Assembly: GCA_018062515.1 (NCBI GenBank)
Contig: JAGOSC010000019.1
Location: 1 to 42,137 of the forward strand
DNA from: Candidatus Omnitrophota bacterium
GTDB taxonomy: Bacteria > Omnitrophota > Gorgyraeia > Zapsychrales > Zapsychraceae
Direction: 5' to 3'
DNA length: 42,137 nt
Under the pieces are notes generated by a model. The model made no database searches. It had not been told where the DNA came from and saw nothing but the letters and a program-made list of their open reading frames with translations. Both the position numbers and the translations under genes were made by a program. Below, one piece after another: positions 1 to 7,575 of the stretch. How positions within the stretch are numbered: position 1 is the first letter of the stretch; the number at the start of each line of letters is the position of its first letter.

Positions 1-306
1 GGCAACGGTCTTAGCTATGGGTTTTTCTATAAATACATGAATATTATGGCTTAAAAAGAACTTGCCGATTTCATAATGACTTTCCGTCGGTGTACAAATA
101 CTGACGGCATCGACTTTTCCTAAGAGCTGTGTATAATCGGTATGAAAAAAGGGGATGCCATTTTCCTCAGCCAATCGGCGGGCAATGCCATCTTTAGAGT
201 CACAAATGCCGACAATATCGGCTTTTTGGGAAAATTCCTTGAAGATTTTGAGGTGTAATGAGCCTAAATGACCCAGACCAATAATCGCGAGTTTTAGCTT
301 TTTCAT
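1..306 (-). CDS. Gfo/Idh/MocA-family NAD(P)-dependent oxidoreductase, N-terminal part
   Basis: This gene runs off the left edge of the window, and 102 codons from its ATG are visible. The N-terminus is a Rossmann fold with the dinucleotide-binding motif GLGHLG at residues 10-15. A CTPTESH stretch (about residues 71-77) and the family hallmark EKP (94-96, where the lysine is normally catalytic) follow. The family oxidises or reduces sugars, sugar nucleotides and related compounds with NAD(P). The substrate cannot be told from this fragment. It is divergent from the msbA-like gene, and in LPS-making bacteria such genes often act on nucleotide sugars, which is only an inference here. The start is well supported because the Rossmann motif begins at the usual distance from it. 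Confidence 0.9.
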   Translation of the reverse strand, partial: MKKLKLAIIGLGHLGSLHLKIFKEFSQKADIVGICDSKDGIARRLAEENGIPFFHTDYTQLLGKVDAVSICTPTESHYEIGKFFLSHNIHVFIEKPIAKTVA

Positions 307-360
307 GATTCTAATCCAAACTGTAACTTCTTCTGTTTCCTATGCTTAATTAAGAGAATC

Positions 361-389
361 AGGATAACAAAGACCTCGACAAATGTCAA
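361..389 (-). promoter_or_regulatory. Sigma70-type promoter for the minus-strand oxidoreductase
   Basis: Read on the minus strand, TTGACA (389-384) is followed after 17 bases by TATCCT (366-361), with TG one base before the -10 (an extended -10). The predicted transcript starts near 354 and would have a leader of about 48 bases before the ATG at 306. I saw no equally good plus-strand promoter for the msbA-like gene in the 307-413 gap. Confidence 0.55.
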
Positions 390-413
390 TCGTTATGCTA
401 CCATTTCCCAATT

Positions 414-2216
414 ATGAAAAATTATATAAAACTTTTATCGTTTTTGCGCGGGCATTATCGGCTTTTTTCCATCGCCATTGTCCTTATGTTATTAGCTACC
501 ATTTTTGAAGGCATTCAGCTCCCCTTATTGGTTCCCTTAATGGACCGGATTTTCAACGATAAGCCGATCATTATCCCCAATCAACTGCCGGATTTCTTAA
601 ATAATATCGTTCTTCAATTAAATGCGACCAAACAGGAAACACTATTTTGGATTTTTCCGATTATTCTCATCATTCTGTTGATCATGAAACATGTGGTAGG
701 CTATTTTTCAAAATATTACATGAATGATGTTTCTCAAAGAATCATGCGGGATATTCGAGACAAGCTGTATAAAAAAATTCAAAATTTATCTCTCGAATAT
801 TTCAGCACTAAGCGAACGGGTGAGCTTATTTCACGGATCACTCATGACGTAAACCTCGTCGAGAATGCGCTATCCTATGGCTTAATAGATCTTTTTTGCC
901 AGACATTTTTAATCATTATTTACACAGTGATCGCCTTTACCATTTACCCCAAGGGCGCGCTTTGTATTTTCTTAATTTTTCCTTTTATTGCTATTCCGAT
1001 GAGCAGTTTGGGCCGGAGATTAAGAAAATTTTCCAAAGGAATTCAAGAGAAGGTGGCGGATATTAACTCATTATTATTAGAAACCATATCTGGTGTTCTT
1101 TTGGTTAAGGCTTACCATGCCGAGGATTATGAAGTTAAGCGTTTTGGTGAAAAAAATTATCAATACTATAAGTTGAAAATGAGCTCGATTAAGAGATTGT
1201 TGGCGATTGCTCCGATGACGGAAATTTTCGGGGCTATTTGCGGAATGTTTATTATTTTTTGGATGGGAAAACTGGTCATGGATGAATATCTTTCTTCGGG
1301 TGTTTTTATATTATTTTTTGGGGCTATCATGTCTATTATTTCTCCGGTTAAGAAATTAGGGAATGTGAACGCGATTATTCAGCAAGCCTTGGTCGCCAAT
1401 GACCGCATCTATCAAATTCTTGATGCTCCTATCAAGGTGCATGAACTAAAATCTTATAAAATGCTAAATGAATTTACACACTCCCTTAAACTGACAAATG
1501 TTGAATTCAGTTATGGGGAAGATTCGAAACCTGTCTTAAAAAATATAAATTTGGAAATTAAAAAAGGTGAACTGGTCGCCTTAGTCGGCCCGACGGGGAC
1601 AGGTAAAACGACATTAGTTAATCTTATTCCCCGTTTTTATGATCCGACGAAAGGTGGTGTCTTTTTCGACGGTGTTGATTTAAGAGAAGCTGGTTTCAAA
1701 AGTTTGAGAGATCAAATAGGTATCGTCACGCAAGATTCAATTTTATTTAATGATTCCGTCAGGGCAAACATAGCTTATGGAAACCAAAACGCGGACGAAT
1801 CGGATATTATTAGTGCCGCTCGAAAGGCTTTTGCCCATCCATTTATCGAGAAAATGCCGAAGGGTTACGATACGGTCATCGGCGACCGGGGATTTCGTTT
1901 ATCAGGCGGAGAAAAGCAGAGAATTTCCATCGCCCGAGCGATTCTAAAGAACGCTCCTATTCTGATTTTAGATGAGGCGACGTCACAGCTTGATTCCGAA
2001 TCAGAGAAATTTGTTCAAGAAGCTTTAGATGAACTGATGGAAGGAAGAACGGTTATTGCGATTGCGCACCGTCTATCTACGATCCAACGCGCGGATAAAA
2101 TTGTTGTTCTAGAGCATGGTAAAATTATCGGAATGGGTAAACATGAAGACTTGCTTGTGGAGTGCGAATTGTACCAAAGGCTATATGCGATGCAGTTTCA
2201 GGCCAGTAGTACCTAA
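414..2216 (+). CDS. msbA: ABC exporter, MsbA-type lipid A/lipid flippase
   Basis: This is a 600-residue half-transporter with an N-terminal membrane domain of about six helices (residues ~15-325) and a C-terminal ATPase domain. The ATPase has Walker A GPTGTGKTT (392-400), signature LSGGEK (496-501), Walker B ending in DE (520-521) and the H-loop histidine (552). The domain order and length match MsbA, which forms a homodimer in the inner membrane and flips lipid A-core outward. Related exporters of lipids, peptides or drugs have the same architecture, so the substrate is inferred, helped by the many LPS genes in this window. The only upstream neighbour is divergent. No strong ribosome binding site is visible before the ATG, but the hydrophobic N-terminus begins where expected. 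Confidence 0.82.
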   Translation: MKNYIKLLSFLRGHYRLFSIAIVLMLLATIFEGIQLPLLVPLMDRIFNDKPIIIPNQLPDFLNNIVLQLNATKQETLFWIFPIILIILLIMKHVVGYFSKYYMNDVSQRIMRDIRDKLYKKIQNLSLEYFSTKRTGELISRITHDVNLVENALSYGLIDLFCQTFLIIIYTVIAFTIYPKGALCIFLIFPFIAIPMSSLGRRLRKFSKGIQEKVADINSLLLETISGVLLVKAYHAEDYEVKRFGEKNYQYYKLKMSSIKRLLAIAPMTEIFGAICGMFIIFWMGKLVMDEYLSSGVFILFFGAIMSIISPVKKLGNVNAIIQQALVANDRIYQILDAPIKVHELKSYKMLNEFTHSLKLTNVEFSYGEDSKPVLKNINLEIKKGELVALVGPTGTGKTTLVNLIPRFYDPTKGGVFFDGVDLREAGFKSLRDQIGIVTQDSILFNDSVRANIAYGNQNADESDIISAARKAFAHPFIEKMPKGYDTVIGDRGFRLSGGEKQRISIARAILKNAPILILDEATSQLDSESEKFVQEALDELMEGRTVIAIAHRLSTIQRADKIVVLEHGKIIGMGKHEDLLVECELYQRLYAMQFQASST

Positions 2217-2293
2217 GTAAATAGTCTCGGATCTTAGTATTTGGCATTGTGCGATTTATGTTTGTAAAATGTCATTTATGCCAAAATTAATAG

Positions 2294-2322
2294 TTGCAAA
2301 CAAAACAATTATTGTATATACT
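2294..2322 (+). promoter_or_regulatory. Sigma70-type promoter for the rpsB operon
   Basis: TTGCAA (2294-2299) and TATACT (2317-2322) are separated by exactly 17 bases within the 223-base gap upstream of rpsB. Transcription would start near 2330, leaving a leader of about 110 bases. Ribosomal protein S2 often regulates its own mRNA through such a leader, but I could not recognise a known S2-binding structure here. A purine-rich ribosome binding site (ggagg, 2431-2435) precedes the ATG. The rest of the 2217-2439 gap shows no convincing terminator or small gene. Confidence 0.6.
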
Positions 2323-2439
2323 ATCCAAACTTAAATTTAGTGTTTAATAATAACTAACAATATTATGATGATTTATCCTGCATAAGAAACATTTTAAGGT
2401 TAAAAGAAGCATAATATTGAACGGTAAAACGGAGGAAAA

Positions 2440-3249
2440 ATGGTAGAAGATTTAATCAAGAAATTATTAGAAGCGGGCGTTCACTTTGGTCATCAAACAC
2501 AACGCTGGAATCCGAAAATGAGTAGGTTTATTTTTGGAAAACGAAGCGGTATTTATATTATTGATCTGGAGAAAACCGTCGAGCATTTAAATTATGCAAA
2601 AGATTTTGTGAGAGACGTGACGGCTAAGGGCGGAAAAATTTTATTCGTCGGAACGAAGAAACAAGCTCAAATGATCATTGAAGAAGAAGCAAAAAAATCA
2701 AATATGTTTTATATCAAAAGCCGATGGTTGGGAGGTTTTTTAACTAACTTTCAAACCGTTAAGAAATCCGTTCAAAGAATGGAAGCCATTGAGAAAATGA
2801 GTGAGAACGGTATTTGGCAGAATTTAAAGAAAAAAGAAATGTCTCGCCTAAATAAGGAAAAAGATAAATTATTCCGCGATTTGGATGGTATTCGTACAAT
2901 GAAGGGTTTGCCGGATGTTATTTTTATCGTCGATCCGAAAAGAGAACATATTGCTGTCCTTGAAGCTAAAAAATTAGGTATTCCAATTATTGCTATTGTT
3001 GATACGAATTGTGATCCTGACGAAATTGATTATCCGATTCCTGGAAATGATGATGCCTTAAAATCTATTCGGATTTTAACAGCCGTTGTTGCTGAAAGTA
3101 TCCGTGAAGGTTGTAAAGAATTCGCTACTACCGTTAGTGAGAGTAAACAGGCTAGAAATCAAACAGGAACAGCGGCAAAAACATCTGAAAAAATAGCGGT
3201 ACCAGATAATACAACAGCATCTAATCCAGCCGATCAAACAGCTGCATAA
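2440..3249 (+). CDS. rpsB: 30S ribosomal protein S2
   Basis: The product is the small-subunit protein S2, which joins late in 30S assembly and contacts S1 and the Shine-Dalgarno region. The sequence opens with the diagnostic GVHFGHQTQRWNPKM (residues 13-27), then RWLGG, and later PDVIFIVD and NDDALKSIR, all typical of bacterial S2. At 269 residues it is slightly longer than the usual 230-250. The extra length is a low-complexity Thr/Ala/Lys tail after about residue 228 that is unlikely to be folded. It starts the conserved rpsB-tsf-pyrH-frr operon and has a good ribosome binding site. Confidence 0.98.
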   Translation: MVEDLIKKLLEAGVHFGHQTQRWNPKMSRFIFGKRSGIYIIDLEKTVEHLNYAKDFVRDVTAKGGKILFVGTKKQAQMIIEEEAKKSNMFYIKSRWLGGFLTNFQTVKKSVQRMEAIEKMSENGIWQNLKKKEMSRLNKEKDKLFRDLDGIRTMKGLPDVIFIVDPKREHIAVLEAKKLGIPIIAIVDTNCDPDEIDYPIPGNDDALKSIRILTAVVAESIREGCKEFATTVSESKQARNQTGTAAKTSEKIAVPDNTTASNPADQTAA

Positions 3250-3295
3250 GATTCATTAGCGTCGATTAGATATTATTTAAGAAAGGAATTTATAT

Positions 3296-3826
3296 ATGGC
3301 TATTACGGCTGAAGATATTAAAGAATTGCGCGAACTGACTTCTTGCGGTGTTATGGAATGTAAAAAGGCTTTAGAAGAAACGAATGGTAATTTAGAGAAG
3401 GCAAAAGAAGTCCTCAAAAAAAGAGGTTTGGAACTGGCTGCCAAAAAAGGCTCCAGAACCGCGAGCGAAGGCCGCATCGAAGCTTATATTCACGCGGGTG
3501 CTAAAATCGGTGTTATTGTCGAAGTCAATTGTGAAACTGATTTCGTCGCAAAAAATGCTGATTTTATGTCTTTTACCCGAGACTTGGCTATGCACATTGC
3601 GGCTTTAAATCCGAAATATGTCCGTCGAGAAGATATTCCGCAAAATGTTTTAGCGGAACAGAAAGATCAGGCGTCTTATATTAAGGAAGCCGTTTTATTA
3701 GAGCAACCATTTGTGAAAGATGCAAAAACTTCGATTCAAGAAAAAGTTAATTCATTAATTGCTAGTATCGGTGAAAACATTTTTATAAAACGATTCATCC
3801 GATATAAGGTTAACGAAGTTGAGTAA
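3296..3826 (+). CDS. tsf: Translation elongation factor Ts, compact form
   Basis: EF-Ts is the nucleotide exchange factor that recycles EF-Tu-GDP. An N-terminal UBA-like domain contains the conserved LTSCGVMECKKAL (residues 14-26). This is followed by VEVNCETDFVAKN (about 75-87), whose TDFV segment contacts EF-Tu. At 176 residues it is much shorter than E. coli EF-Ts (283) and resembles the compact Thermus-like type, with one core subdomain and no coiled-coil insertion. It lies 46 bases after rpsB, with an aaagga-type ribosome binding site, and its last 8 bases overlap the start of pyrH. Confidence 0.96.
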   Translation: MAITAEDIKELRELTSCGVMECKKALEETNGNLEKAKEVLKKRGLELAAKKGSRTASEGRIEAYIHAGAKIGVIVEVNCETDFVAKNADFMSFTRDLAMHIAALNPKYVRREDIPQNVLAEQKDQASYIKEAVLLEQPFVKDAKTSIQEKVNSLIASIGENIFIKRFIRYKVNEVE

Positions 3827-4544
3827 GACAAAAAAACCCGCCTATAAATGTATTCTCTTAAAACTCAGTGGTGAGGCATTACTTGGAAGCCAAGAGCATG
3901 GGATTGATATTGAAATGTGTGCTTCCTTGGCCTCGCAAATTAAAGAAATACATGAATTAGGTGTTAAAATCGCGCTTGTTGTCGGCGGTGGAAATATATT
4001 TCGCGGGCAAGTTCAGTCAAAAAGATTCGGTCTTGACCGTTCGGTCGCTGATTATATGGGCATGTTAGCGACGGTATTAAACGGATTGGCATTACAAAAC
4101 GCACTTGAAAAAATCGGTGTGCCTACGCGGGTCATGAGTGCCATTGAAATGTCCGCGGTGGCTGAACCTTATATCAGACGCCGCGCTCTTCGGCATTTGG
4201 AAAAAGAAAGAGTCGTTATCTTTGTGGCCGGAACCGGAAACCCATTTTTTACGACGGACACAGCCGCGGCCTTGCGGGCGTCGGAATTACAGGCAGAGGT
4301 TATCCTTAAAGCAACAAAGGTCGACGGTGTTTATACCGACGATCCGGTAAAAAATAAGAACGCTAAGAAGTTTGACTCATTGACATTTATGGAAGTTTTG
4401 AAAAGAGATCTGAAAGTTATGGATGCGACGGCGATCAGCATGTGTATGGATAATAATTTACCCATTGTTGTGTTTGATTTGTTAAAACCGGGAAATATTT
4501 TGAAAGTCGTTCTTGGTCAAAAAATTGGAACATTGGTTAAATAA
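3819..4544 (+). CDS. pyrH: UMP kinase
   Basis: UMP kinase phosphorylates UMP to UDP with ATP and is a hexameric enzyme of the amino acid kinase family. The motifs LKLSGEALLG (residues ~11-20), GGGNIFRG (~53-60) and the TD-containing nucleotide-binding region near residue 145 are intact. Length (241) is normal for bacteria. The chosen start is a TTG that overlaps the tsf stop by 8 bases. No in-frame ATG or GTG lies before the first conserved strand, so TTG is the likely start and translation is probably coupled to tsf. A perfect hairpin begins immediately after the stop codon. Confidence 0.96.
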   Translation: MSKTKKPAYKCILLKLSGEALLGSQEHGIDIEMCASLASQIKEIHELGVKIALVVGGGNIFRGQVQSKRFGLDRSVADYMGMLATVLNGLALQNALEKIGVPTRVMSAIEMSAVAEPYIRRRALRHLEKERVVIFVAGTGNPFFTTDTAAALRASELQAEVILKATKVDGVYTDDPVKNKNAKKFDSLTFMEVLKRDLKVMDATAISMCMDNNLPIVVFDLLKPGNILKVVLGQKIGTLVK

Positions 4545-4568
4545 GGCACATTTCTTTTGAAATGTGCC
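4545..4568 (+). other. Perfect 9-bp hairpin between pyrH and frr
   Basis: GGCACATTT (4545-4553) and AAATGTGCC (4560-4568) form a perfect stem with a six-base loop, starting on the base right after the pyrH stop codon. No T-run follows. Instead the frr ribosome binding site (agaggt, about 4572-4577) sits a few bases downstream. It therefore looks more like an RNA processing, stability or translation-coupling element than a terminator. Confidence 0.7.
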
Positions 4569-4584
4569 CTAGAGAGGTAATTAT

Positions 4585-5145
4585 ATGGCCGTGAAAGAAG
4601 TCATTCAGGAAACAGAAACAAAAATGAAAAAATCGATTGAGGCCGCTCATCGTGAATTTAATGAAGTGCGTACCGGCCGCGCTCATCCAGGTCTTATTGA
4701 AGGGTTACACGTCGATTATTATGGAACCATGACCATGGTTAAAGAATTAGCGTCCATCAATATTCCGGATCCGAAGACGCTCATCATACAGCCTTGGGAC
4801 GCGACAGTTATTCCGGAATTAGAGAAGGCTATTTCAAATTCAAATCTTGGGCTTATGCCGAATAATGACGGAAAGATTGTTAGAATTAATATTCCGTCTT
4901 TATCGGAAGAACGCCGAAAAGAATTAGCCAAAATGGTTAAAGATATGGCTGAGAAATCCCGGATTTCTTTAAGAACCATCCGACGAGATGCGAATGATCG
5001 ATTAAAAAAATTGAAAACAGAAAAAAAGATTTCTGAAGATGATGAAACAAAGTCGCTTGAAACTGTCCAGAAGTTGACAGACAAATATATAAAAGAAATT
5101 GATACAATGTTGGCGGATAAAGATCGACAGTTATTGGAACGATAA
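4585..5145 (+). CDS. frr: Ribosome recycling factor
   Basis: RRF splits post-termination ribosomes together with EF-G. The protein is 186 residues, the standard length. It has the typical EVRTGRAHPGLIEGL segment (about 27-41), a YYGT loop, the ISIPDP-like linker (SINIPDPKTL) and the basic RISLRTIRRDANDRLK region near residues 127-142, which together define the family. It is the last gene of the rpsB-tsf-pyrH-frr set, 40 bases after pyrH, and has its own ribosome binding site just below the 4545-4568 hairpin. Confidence 0.98.
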   Translation: MAVKEVIQETETKMKKSIEAAHREFNEVRTGRAHPGLIEGLHVDYYGTMTMVKELASINIPDPKTLIIQPWDATVIPELEKAISNSNLGLMPNNDGKIVRINIPSLSEERRKELAKMVKDMAEKSRISLRTIRRDANDRLKKLKTEKKISEDDETKSLETVQKLTDKYIKEIDTMLADKDRQLLER

Positions 5146-5157
5146 GAACGACGGTAG

Positions 5158-5184
5158 GGACTGGTTTAAAACCATTCCTTATTT
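5158..5184 (+). terminator. Weak possible terminator after frr
   Basis: GGACTGGTT (5158-5166) and AACCATTCC (5170-5178) can pair with one C-T mismatch around a three-base loop, followed by TTATTT. The stem is moderate and the T-run is broken. It may end the rpsB-frr transcript before the tRNA cluster, or allow partial read-through. Confidence 0.35.
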
Positions 5185-5233
5185 AGCATAAGTTATAGAT
5201 TCAAAATTGAAAATTTTTGTTCTTTAAAAATTT

Positions 5234-5309
5234 GACCCAGTAGCTCATCAGGTAGAGCACTACCCTTTTAAGGTAGGTGTACCGCGTTCGAGTCGCGGCT
5301 GGGTCACCA
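5234..5309 (+). tRNA. tRNA-Lys (anticodon TTT)
   Basis: The gene folds as a full cloverleaf. The acceptor GACCCAG pairs with CTGGGTC, the D stem is GCTC/GAGC, the anticodon stem is CTACC/GGTAG with loop CTTTTAA (anticodon TTT), and the T arm is CCGCG/CGCGG around TTCGAGT. The discriminator is A and the 3' CCA is encoded. It is the first of three closely spaced tRNA genes. Confidence 0.97.
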
Positions 5310-5314
5310 TTTTT

Positions 5315-5399
5315 GGGCCGCTGGCGGAATTGGTAGACGCGCTAGTCTTAGGAACTAGTGTCGCAAGGCATGGGGGTTCAAGTCCCTCGCGGCCCACCA
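5315..5399 (+). tRNA. tRNA-Leu (anticodon TAG)
   Basis: This is a class II tRNA. The acceptor is GGGCCGC/GCGGCCC and the anticodon stem CTAGT/ACTAG carries loop CTTAGGA (anticodon TAG). A long variable arm (TGTC, GCAA, GGCA) and a T arm with TTCAAGT follow. The CCA end is encoded. It begins five bases after tRNA-Lys, so the two are almost certainly cut from one precursor. Confidence 0.97.
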
Positions 5400-5455
5400 A
5401 TTCGGTGTTTCTCGTCGGATTAGTACGGTTTTTGGCTCATTTTAAATTTGACTTT

Positions 5456-5529
5456 GCGGCGGTAATTCAGTTGGCTAGAATGCCACCTTGCCAAGGTGGA
5501 TGTCGAGGGTTCGAATCCCTTCCGCCGCT
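5456..5529 (+). tRNA. tRNA-Gly (anticodon GCC)
   Basis: The acceptor GCGGCGG pairs with CCGCCGC. The D arm is ATTC/GAAT, the anticodon stem CCACC/GGTGG carries loop TTGCCAA (anticodon GCC), and the T loop is TTCGAAT. The discriminator is T, as expected for bacterial tRNA-Gly. Unlike its two neighbours, the CCA end is not encoded (the next bases are TTTTA), so CCA must be added enzymatically. Confidence 0.96.
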
Positions 5530-5561
5530 TTTTACGTTTTTATCTGTTGGAGGATAGCTGA

Positions 5562-6032
5562 ATGAGTATTAAAGATTTTTTGAAAACAGTTTCTTCGGAC
5601 TTACAAGGTAGTACGAAGGAAGAGATCATTTCCGAGTTAGTCGGACTCTTAATTAAGAGCGGCGAAATAAAGAAAACTCAAAAGGTAAAGGTTACCGAGG
5701 TCTTAATGGCCAGAGAAGCCTTAGGCTCGACGGCGATTGGACAAGGTATTGCTATTCCTCACGGAAAAACTGACTGCGTCGATAATTTAATCGGTTGTTT
5801 AGGTGTCAGTAAAAAAGGTGTTGATTTTGATTCCCTCGACGGTGAACCTGCTTATATATTCTTCCTGCTCATTGCTCCTGTTGATTCAGCAGGACCACAT
5901 CTGAAAGCTTTAGCGAGAATTTCTCGTCTGCTCAAAGATAAATTTGTCCGCGACAATCTTAAAGCGGTCAAAGATGACAAAGACATGTTAAAACTAGTCC
6001 AACAAGAAGATGGACGGTTGTTAAAGCTTTAG
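5562..6032 (+). CDS. ptsN: PTS EIIA component, nitrogen-regulatory/fructose type (PtsN-like)
   Basis: This is a 156-residue single-domain EIIA of the fructose/mannitol/Ntr class. The phosphoryl-acceptor histidine lies in the motif IPHGKT (His67), preceded by an alternative-length REALGSTAIGQGIAIPH region typical of PtsN. EIIA-Ntr takes phosphate from HPr-like proteins and regulates potassium uptake, nitrogen and envelope functions rather than importing sugar. It starts 32 bases after tRNA-Gly with a strong ggagga ribosome binding site and no clear terminator between, and is followed two bases later by yvcK. The nearby ptsH and ptsI complete the phosphorelay. A fructose-specific role is less likely because no EIIB/EIIC is near. 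Confidence 0.88.
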   Translation: MSIKDFLKTVSSDLQGSTKEEIISELVGLLIKSGEIKKTQKVKVTEVLMAREALGSTAIGQGIAIPHGKTDCVDNLIGCLGVSKKGVDFDSLDGEPAYIFFLLIAPVDSAGPHLKALARISRLLKDKFVRDNLKAVKDDKDMLKLVQQEDGRLLKL

Positions 6033-6034
6033 TC

Positions 6035-7285
6035 ATGACAAAAAATCCATTTAAATGGCTTTATCCCGGCATCAAGGTGAAACGATGGTTTTTTCTTTCA
6101 TTTTTGGGAGTCGTTATTGTTGCCGTCGGAGTTTTAATTTTGGGTAAAATGGACCAGCCGCACCCTCTGGTCAGTACCATTGGATTTATTTGGATTTTGT
6201 GCGGCATGATCCTTACGGTCATGGGAATCAGCGGGATGATCGTTTCGCTTTTAACATCAGTTCTTCCCGGAGGACAACGCGAACTTGTCAATATTCTCTA
6301 TCAGAAAACATATTTAGAACGCGGACCGAAGATTGTCACCGTCGGCGGTGGCACAGGCCTTTCACATTTGATCTTTGGTTTAAAAGAATACACGTCGAAT
6401 ATTACGGCCGTTGTTACTGTCGCCGATAGCGGCGGATCGTCGGGACGTTTAAGAGAAGAATTTAATATTGTCGCGCCCGGTGATATACGGAACTGTCTGG
6501 TCGCTTTAGCGGACGCGCCTGAGTTGGTAGGTAAGCTTTTTCAGTATCGATTTTCAAAAGAATCCGAGTTAAAGGGGCATAATTTTGGCAATCTTTTTTT
6601 GACGGCCATGTATCATTTAACTGATGGAGATTTTGAAAAAGCGGTTAATGAAACAAGTAAAATTTTGGCTATCCGCGGTAAGGTTGTTCCGGCCACGGTT
6701 AGCAATGTTCATTTAAAAGCTGAGTATATGGACGGATCGACGACGGATCGGGAGGATAAAATTCCTAATCCCAACGTGGCGATCAAACAAATTGCCTTAA
6801 CCGGCGAGGAGGCGCATCCTACCAAGGCTGCGTTGGTTGCCATTGAAGAAGCGGATGTCGTTATTTTAGGCCCAGGTAGTCTTTATACGAGTGTTATTCC
6901 GAATTTATTGATTAATGGAATGAGTGATGCTATTGTCAAATCGCATGCGTTTAAGATTTATATTTGTAATGTGATGACGCAGCACGGAGAAACCGACTAT
7001 TTCACGGCGAGCGATCATGCCAAGGCGATTCTCGATCATTCGATACCAGGTATTATCGATGCATGTTTGATCAATGACGCGAAAGCTCCTGAAAATGCAC
7101 TCGAAAGATATAAAGAGCAGCATGCGTATCCCGTCTTAGCGGATATAGAGAAGATTAAAGCGCTCGGAATAAAAGTCGAAGCAACGGACTTATTAGGGGT
7201 TACAGATTATGTCCGTCACGATTCAAAGAAATTAAACAAGGCCTTAATCAAATTAATTGAAACCCACCGAATTATTAAACGGTAA
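6035..7285 (+). CDS. yvcK: Membrane-anchored YvcK/CofD-like protein
   Basis: The C-terminal ~320 residues are a CofD/YvcK fold with VGGGTGLSHL (about residues 102-111), VADSGGSSGRLR (~129-140) and PGDIRNCL (~148-155). These are the nucleotide-sugar-binding motifs of YvcK, which binds UDP-GlcNAc and links carbon metabolism to cell-wall synthesis. In front of this, residues ~17-38 and ~46-75 are two hydrophobic segments likely to anchor the protein in the inner membrane, with the YvcK domain in the cytoplasm. Short soluble YvcK is about 320 residues, so this is the long form. It is not the F420 enzyme CofD, since the gene lies inside a phosphorelay cluster and has YvcK-like motifs. Confidence 0.88.
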   Translation: MTKNPFKWLYPGIKVKRWFFLSFLGVVIVAVGVLILGKMDQPHPLVSTIGFIWILCGMILTVMGISGMIVSLLTSVLPGGQRELVNILYQKTYLERGPKIVTVGGGTGLSHLIFGLKEYTSNITAVVTVADSGGSSGRLREEFNIVAPGDIRNCLVALADAPELVGKLFQYRFSKESELKGHNFGNLFLTAMYHLTDGDFEKAVNETSKILAIRGKVVPATVSNVHLKAEYMDGSTTDREDKIPNPNVAIKQIALTGEEAHPTKAALVAIEEADVVILGPGSLYTSVIPNLLINGMSDAIVKSHAFKIYICNVMTQHGETDYFTASDHAKAILDHSIPGIIDACLINDAKAPENALERYKEQHAYPVLADIEKIKALGIKVEATDLLGVTDYVRHDSKKLNKALIKLIETHRIIKR

Positions 7286-7305
7286 CTGTAAACGAGAAGT
7301 TTTTT

Positions 7306-7575
7306 ATGCCCAGGGTCGAGAAAGAAATCATTATTCAAAATAGAAAAGGTTTGCACATTCGGGTAGCGTCGGAGTTCGTTAAAGCCGCTTCCCAATTTCG
7401 TGCCGATGTTTTTTTATACAAGAATGACAAAGAGATTAACGGTAAATCGATTATGAGTCTTTTAACGTTAGAAGGCACGTTCAACAGTAAGTTTAATTTA
7501 GTTACCGACGGTGATGATGCCCAGGAAGCCTGTGAAAAATTAGAGAAATTGCTGATCGAGAATCAGAATTTATGA
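7306..7575 (+). CDS. ptsH: HPr-like phosphocarrier protein
   Basis: At 89 residues this has the size and motifs of HPr. The phosphorylated histidine is His17 in KGLHIRVASEF (classical form GLHARPA). The regulatory serine region INGKSIM places Ser48 at the position of Ser46, so control by an HPr kinase is possible. HPr carries phosphate from enzyme I (next gene) to EIIA proteins such as the PtsN two genes upstream. It overlaps ptsI by 4 bases. The changed residues after the active histidine (IRV instead of ARP) fit a regulatory, NPr-like variant. Confidence 0.93.
   Translation: MPRVEKEIIIQNRKGLHIRVASEFVKAASQFRADVFLYKNDKEINGKSIMSLLTLEGTFNSKFNLVTDGDDAQEACEKLEKLLIENQNL

Noticed and set aside
307..413. 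Plus-strand promoter for the msbA-like gene
   Set aside because: Candidate boxes (for example TCGACA and TATGCT) have a 12-base spacer, so none is convincing.
2323..2439. Known autoregulatory S2 leader RNA
   Set aside because: I could not fold a recognisable conserved structure by eye, so only the promoter is reported.
5330..5557. A 75-codon open frame on the plus strand
   Set aside because: It runs through the tRNA-Leu and tRNA-Gly genes, so the frame is an artefact of structured RNA genes.
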